From positions 62,001 through 126,000 of the forward strand of contig NZ_JBLWZP010000008.1 of NCBI RefSeq assembly GCF_048266365.1: a stretch of 64,000 nt of DNA, written 5' to 3'. This document shows positions 61,105 to 64,000 of this stretch, one piece after another (position 1 is the first letter of the stretch; every line of letters begins with the position of its first letter). The stretch is from Galbibacter sp048266365. Its GTDB lineage: Bacteria; Bacteroidota; Bacteroidia; Flavobacteriales; Flavobacteriaceae. A program made the translations under genes and the position numbers. The notes under the pieces were generated by a model that made no database searches, was not told the origin of the DNA, and saw only the letters and a program-made list of their open reading frames with translations.

Positions 61105-63312
61105 ATGCGAATTGGCAGTTGTCAACTAGTAATTGGGTGTTTATTATTATTTAGCATCGCACTTCAGGGTCAAACCCCGGCGTTTCCCGGGGCAGAAGGT
61201 TTTGGCCAAAATGCCACAGGCGGTAGAGGAGGACTCGTTTATGTAGTTACCAATCTAAACGATGATGGGGAAGGTAGTTTGAGAAAGGGAGTGCGAAAGG
61301 ACGATCCAAGAATCATTGTATTTGCAGTCTCAGGAACCATTAATCTAGAGTCCCCTTTAGATATCAATCATGGGAGTTTAAGTATTTTAGGACAGACTGC
61401 CCCTGCACAAGGGATCACTCTTAAGGGATACCCTTTAAACGTAAAAGCAAACAATGTCATTATCAGATACCTCAGATGTCGAATGGGCGATATTAATGGT
61501 ATAGAGTCTGATGCCTTAGGCGGTCGGGATATAAAAGACGTCATCATAGATCACTGTTCCATCAGTTGGGCTGTAGATGAAAATGTCTCCTTTTATAGAA
61601 CAGAAAATTTCACCATGCAATGGTGTATTGTGGCCGAGGCACTGAATAATTCTGTGCACCCCAAAGGCGCACATGGATATGGCGGAATTTGGGGAGGCGT
61701 TAATGCTTCATTTCACCACAATCTAATTGCCAACAACAATAGTAGAAATCCTAGGTTTAGCGGCTCTAAATCTACGGTAAATAATAAAGCCGAATTTGTC
61801 GATTTTCGCAACAATGTCATTTATAACTGGGGATTCAACAGCGTTTACGGAGGAGAACTAGGCAAATATTCCATGGTTAATAATTATTATAAACCAGGTC
61901 CTGCAACCACCAAACCTGACCGTATTGTAAATCCTTCTAAGCCTTATGGGAAATTCTATGTTGACGGTAATTACGTTCAAGGCTTTGAAGCCATAACCAA
62001 GGACAATTGGGATGGAGGTGTTCAGTGTGACGATCCGGAATCAGCAAAACTCGAAACAGCACCAAAAGTTGAGAATGTTACAACACACTCCCCAAAAGAA
62101 GCTTATAGACTAGTGCTTCGTGGAGCTGGCAGTAGTCTGTATCGCGATGTTGTTGATCTTCGCATTATAAAGGGAGTAAAAACAACTACAACTTCCTATA
62201 AAAATGGAATTATTGATTCTCAAAATGATGTTGGAGCTTGGCCTGATCTTCCAAAAAACAGTATAGCGAAGGATACGGATTCGGATGGGATTCCAGATTT
62301 TTGGGAAGAAGAAAATGGGTTGGATAAAACCAAAAATGATGCGGGCTTAAAATCCCTGGATGATCACTATGTCAACATTGAAGTGTATGCAAATTCACTG
62401 ATAACAAAGGCCTATGATTATACAGTAGCACCAGACGGAAGTGGCGATTTTTTAAAGGTACAGGACGCCATAGATGCCGTTCCAGATTTTCGTAACAACC
62501 GCACCCTCATTTATATAAAAAATGGAGTGTATAAAGAAAAATTAATACTCCCAACCAGCAAAACAAATGTGAGTTTGATTGGACAAGACAAAGAAAAAAC
62601 CATAATCACCAATGACGATTTCGCTTCTAAAATGAATGAATTCGGGGAAGAAATGGGAACCACAGGTTCTAGTACGTTTTTTATTTTTGGAGAAGGTTTT
62701 TATGCCGAGAATTTAAGCTTTGAAAATAGTTCCGGTAGCGTTGGTCAAGCAGTTGCCGTTAGAGTAAGCGGGGATAAGGCGGTATTCTATAAATGTAATT
62801 TTCTTTCGGATCAGGATACCCTATATCTGCAAGGCTCAGATAGTCGACAATATTATAAAGATTGCTATATTGAAGGCACCGTGGATTTTATTTTTGGAGC
62901 CTCAACTGCTTTTTTTGACCACTGCATCATCAATGCCAAATCCAAGGGATATATTACGGCAGCGTCCACCACAGAGCAGACCGAATATGGGATGGTTTTT
63001 GAAAATTGCAAGCTTAAAGGCGATGCCGGCAAGCAAAGTGTTTATCTGGGGCGACCTTGGAGGAATCATGCCCAGACCGTATGGATCAACTGTTCTATGG
63101 GTGAGCATATAAAGCAACAAGGTTGGCACAACTGGAATAAACCCGATGCTGAGAACACTGTTTTTTATGCAGAATACAACTCTAGTGGTCCCGGAGGTGA
63201 TGGAAAACGCGTGGCTTGGTCAAAAAATTTAACCCATACGGAAGCCTTGAAGTATACCAAAGAGAAGGTGTTAAAAGGAAATGATAATTGGAATCCAACT
63301 ATAAACAATTGA
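61105..63312 (+). CDS. Secreted pectate lyase-pectin methylesterase fusion (PL1-like + CE8)
   Basis: 735 residues with a signal peptide (about 1-22, cleaved near LQGQ). Residues about 25-390 are a PL1-like beta-helix: AFPGAEGFGQNATGGRGG, ITLKGYPLNVKANNVIIRYLRCRMGD, DVIIDHCSISWAVDENVS and NNNSRNPRFS. A linker with DTDSDGIPDFWEEENGL (a calcium-binding thrombospondin-3-like repeat) follows. From about 435 a CE8 pectin methylesterase: NGVYKEKL, GQAVAVRVSGDKA, catalytic Asp571 (QDTLYLQG) and Asp594 (VDFIFGAS), and LGRPW with Arg650 and Trp652. One chain can thus demethylate and cleave homogalacturonan. Upstream: an own promoter and a hairpin. The GH28 gene follows after 10 bases. Confidence 0.93.
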   Translation: MRIGSCQLVIGCLLLFSIALQGQTPAFPGAEGFGQNATGGRGGLVYVVTNLNDDGEGSLRKGVRKDDPRIIVFAVSGTINLESPLDINHGSLSILGQTAPAQGITLKGYPLNVKANNVIIRYLRCRMGDINGIESDALGGRDIKDVIIDHCSISWAVDENVSFYRTENFTMQWCIVAEALNNSVHPKGAHGYGGIWGGVNASFHHNLIANNNSRNPRFSGSKSTVNNKAEFVDFRNNVIYNWGFNSVYGGELGKYSMVNNYYKPGPATTKPDRIVNPSKPYGKFYVDGNYVQGFEAITKDNWDGGVQCDDPESAKLETAPKVENVTTHSPKEAYRLVLRGAGSSLYRDVVDLRIIKGVKTTTTSYKNGIIDSQNDVGAWPDLPKNSIAKDTDSDGIPDFWEEENGLDKTKNDAGLKSLDDHYVNIEVYANSLITKAYDYTVAPDGSGDFLKVQDAIDAVPDFRNNRTLIYIKNGVYKEKLILPTSKTNVSLIGQDKEKTIITNDDFASKMNEFGEEMGTTGSSTFFIFGEGFYAENLSFENSSGSVGQAVAVRVSGDKAVFYKCNFLSDQDTLYLQGSDSRQYYKDCYIEGTVDFIFGASTAFFDHCIINAKSKGYITAASTTEQTEYGMVFENCKLKGDAGKQSVYLGRPWRNHAQTVWINCSMGEHIKQQGWHNWNKPDAENTVFYAEYNSSGPGGDGKRVAWSKNLTHTEALKYTKEKVLKGNDNWNPTINN

Positions 63313-63322
63313 TTTACTAACT

Positions 63323-64000
63323 ATGAAACAGATTATTTTTAGTCTCATGATTTTCGGCCTTTTGATAGGTTGTAAAAAAGAACCTAACAAGCAAACCATC
63401 CAGGAAAAAGATGCTGCGGATTTAATTATTGAATCCATAGTAGTCCCAGAGTTCCCAAATAATAATTTTAGCATTATGGATTACGGGGCTGTCGGGGACG
63501 GAAAAACGGACAATACCCAGGCCATAAAAAATGCAATCTTGGCTTGTGTTGAGGCAGGAGGCGGAAAGGTTATTATTCCAAGTGGAAAGTTTTTAACAGG
63601 CCCAATTCACCTTAAAAGCAACGTGAATCTTCATCTTGAAAAAGGTGCTGAGGTATTGTTTACCAGAGATAAAAAAGCATACCTGCCCGTGGTTCGAACC
63701 TCCTATGAAGGTGTAGAGCTTATGAATTATTCTCCAATGATTTATGCCTATCAACAAAAAAACATAGCGGTTACCGGGAAAGGAACATTTAACGGTCAGG
63801 CTGGTAAGGATAACTGGTGGCCATGGAGTGGTGCGCAGCGCTATGGTCATAAAAAGGGAGATCCACATCAAAGGGATTCTGTAAATCTTCCAAGGCTTAG
63901 AAAAATGAACGAAAATGCTACTCCGGTAGAGGAACGAATTTTTGGTCAAGGCCATCATCTACGTCCAACATTCTTTGAACCATTTGATTGTGAAAACGTT
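63323..64000 (+). CDS. GH28 polygalacturonase lipoprotein, 3' end beyond the window
   Basis: The ATG at 63323 opens a frame of 226 codons that runs off the window. A lipoprotein signal ends LIGC (Cys17). NFSIMDYGAVGDGKTDNTQAIKNAI and GGGKVIIPSGKFLTGPIHLKSNVNLHLEKGAEVLF are the standard N-terminal beta-helix start of GH28 enzymes, and ITVTGKGTFNGQ-like (IAVTGKGTFNGQ) follows. The catalytic Asp triad lies later and is not covered. GH28 proteins hydrolyse galacturonan or rhamnogalacturonan. 10 bases after the lyase-esterase gene, same operon. Confidence 0.9.
   Translation, partial: MKQIIFSLMIFGLLIGCKKEPNKQTIQEKDAADLIIESIVVPEFPNNNFSIMDYGAVGDGKTDNTQAIKNAILACVEAGGGKVIIPSGKFLTGPIHLKSNVNLHLEKGAEVLFTRDKKAYLPVVRTSYEGVELMNYSPMIYAYQQKNIAVTGKGTFNGQAGKDNWWPWSGAQRYGHKKGDPHQRDSVNLPRLRKMNENATPVEERIFGQGHHLRPTFFEPFDCENV

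Noticed and set aside
1..64000. CRISPR arrays, complete insertion sequences, prophage or toxin-antitoxin loci with known families
   Set aside because: No regularly spaced repeats, transposase, integrase or phage structural genes were found; the HipA-like/DUF3037 pair is not an established toxin-antitoxin system.

Overview
The window comes from a low-GC member of the Bacteroidota, most likely a marine or algal/plant-polysaccharide-degrading Flavobacteriaceae. The evidence is SusC/SusD pairs, lipoproteins with Asp-rich stretches after the lipobox Cys, TAnnTTTG-type -7 promoter boxes (several with a TTG -33 element), and housekeeping clusters usual for flavobacteria (pdxA-YceD-rpmF-fabH-accB-accC; tdk-alr-mscL-asd; msrB-msrA-selO). 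This is an inference from content; no rRNA is present to fix the genus.

Layout. 1-7.6 kb: the 3' part of an outer-membrane beta-barrel receptor, an NlpC/P60 lipoprotein, a HipA-like kinase/DUF3037 pair, dusB, rbfA with an FtsX-like permease, and methylmalonyl-CoA epimerase. 7.6-8.3 kb: a CAT-anticodon tRNA, a strong terminator, and about 360 bp resembling the 5' RNA half of a group II intron with no reverse transcriptase left. 8.3-11 kb: an arsenic locus on the minus strand (arsR, DUF6428, an ArsC-like phosphatase, ACR3) with two matching 16-bp palindromes. 11.1-18 kb: a propeller-type sensor kinase and LuxR-type regulator, divergent from a coiled-coil surface lipoprotein and a beta-barrel protein; the spacer holds two nearly identical copies of a TATACC-N8-GGTATA-type site. 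This is the least described module here. 18-24.6 kb: a cupin, a GH78 alpha-L-rhamnosidase, an M1 peptidase, a DUF1508 protein and riboflavin synthase.

24.7-33.7 kb: pdxA, the YceD/rpmF pair, fabH-accB-accC (fatty-acid synthesis), an FAD oxidoreductase with mtgA, a lipocalin-like lipoprotein, a lone ABC ATPase and a small membrane protein. 33.8-42.7 kb: an HMA/AraC regulator, a CPA2 antiporter, DUF1697, M28 and S9 peptidases, asd and mscL. 42.9-53.8 kb: alr, tdk, rsmI, a uracil-DNA-glycosylase-like protein, OsmC, recJ (apparently starting at ATT), the methionine-sulfoxide repair/SelO/DM13 run, lpxH and queD.

54-64 kb: a pectin utilisation locus cut by the window end: SusC, SusD, a DUF5123-type surface protein, a secreted pectate lyase-pectin methylesterase fusion, and the first 226 codons of a GH28 polygalacturonase. 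Two LacI-type CG-centred palindromes and a full -33/-7 promoter lie before susC, and a second promoter plus a perfect hairpin precede the lyase-esterase gene. Together these genes would demethylate, cleave and import homogalacturonan; the rhamnosidase at 18.6 kb could act on rhamnose-containing pectin or algal glycans but is not physically in this locus.

No CRISPR array, complete insertion sequence or prophage was seen. Short spacers not mentioned in the features showed nothing beyond the promoters, hairpins and terminators listed.
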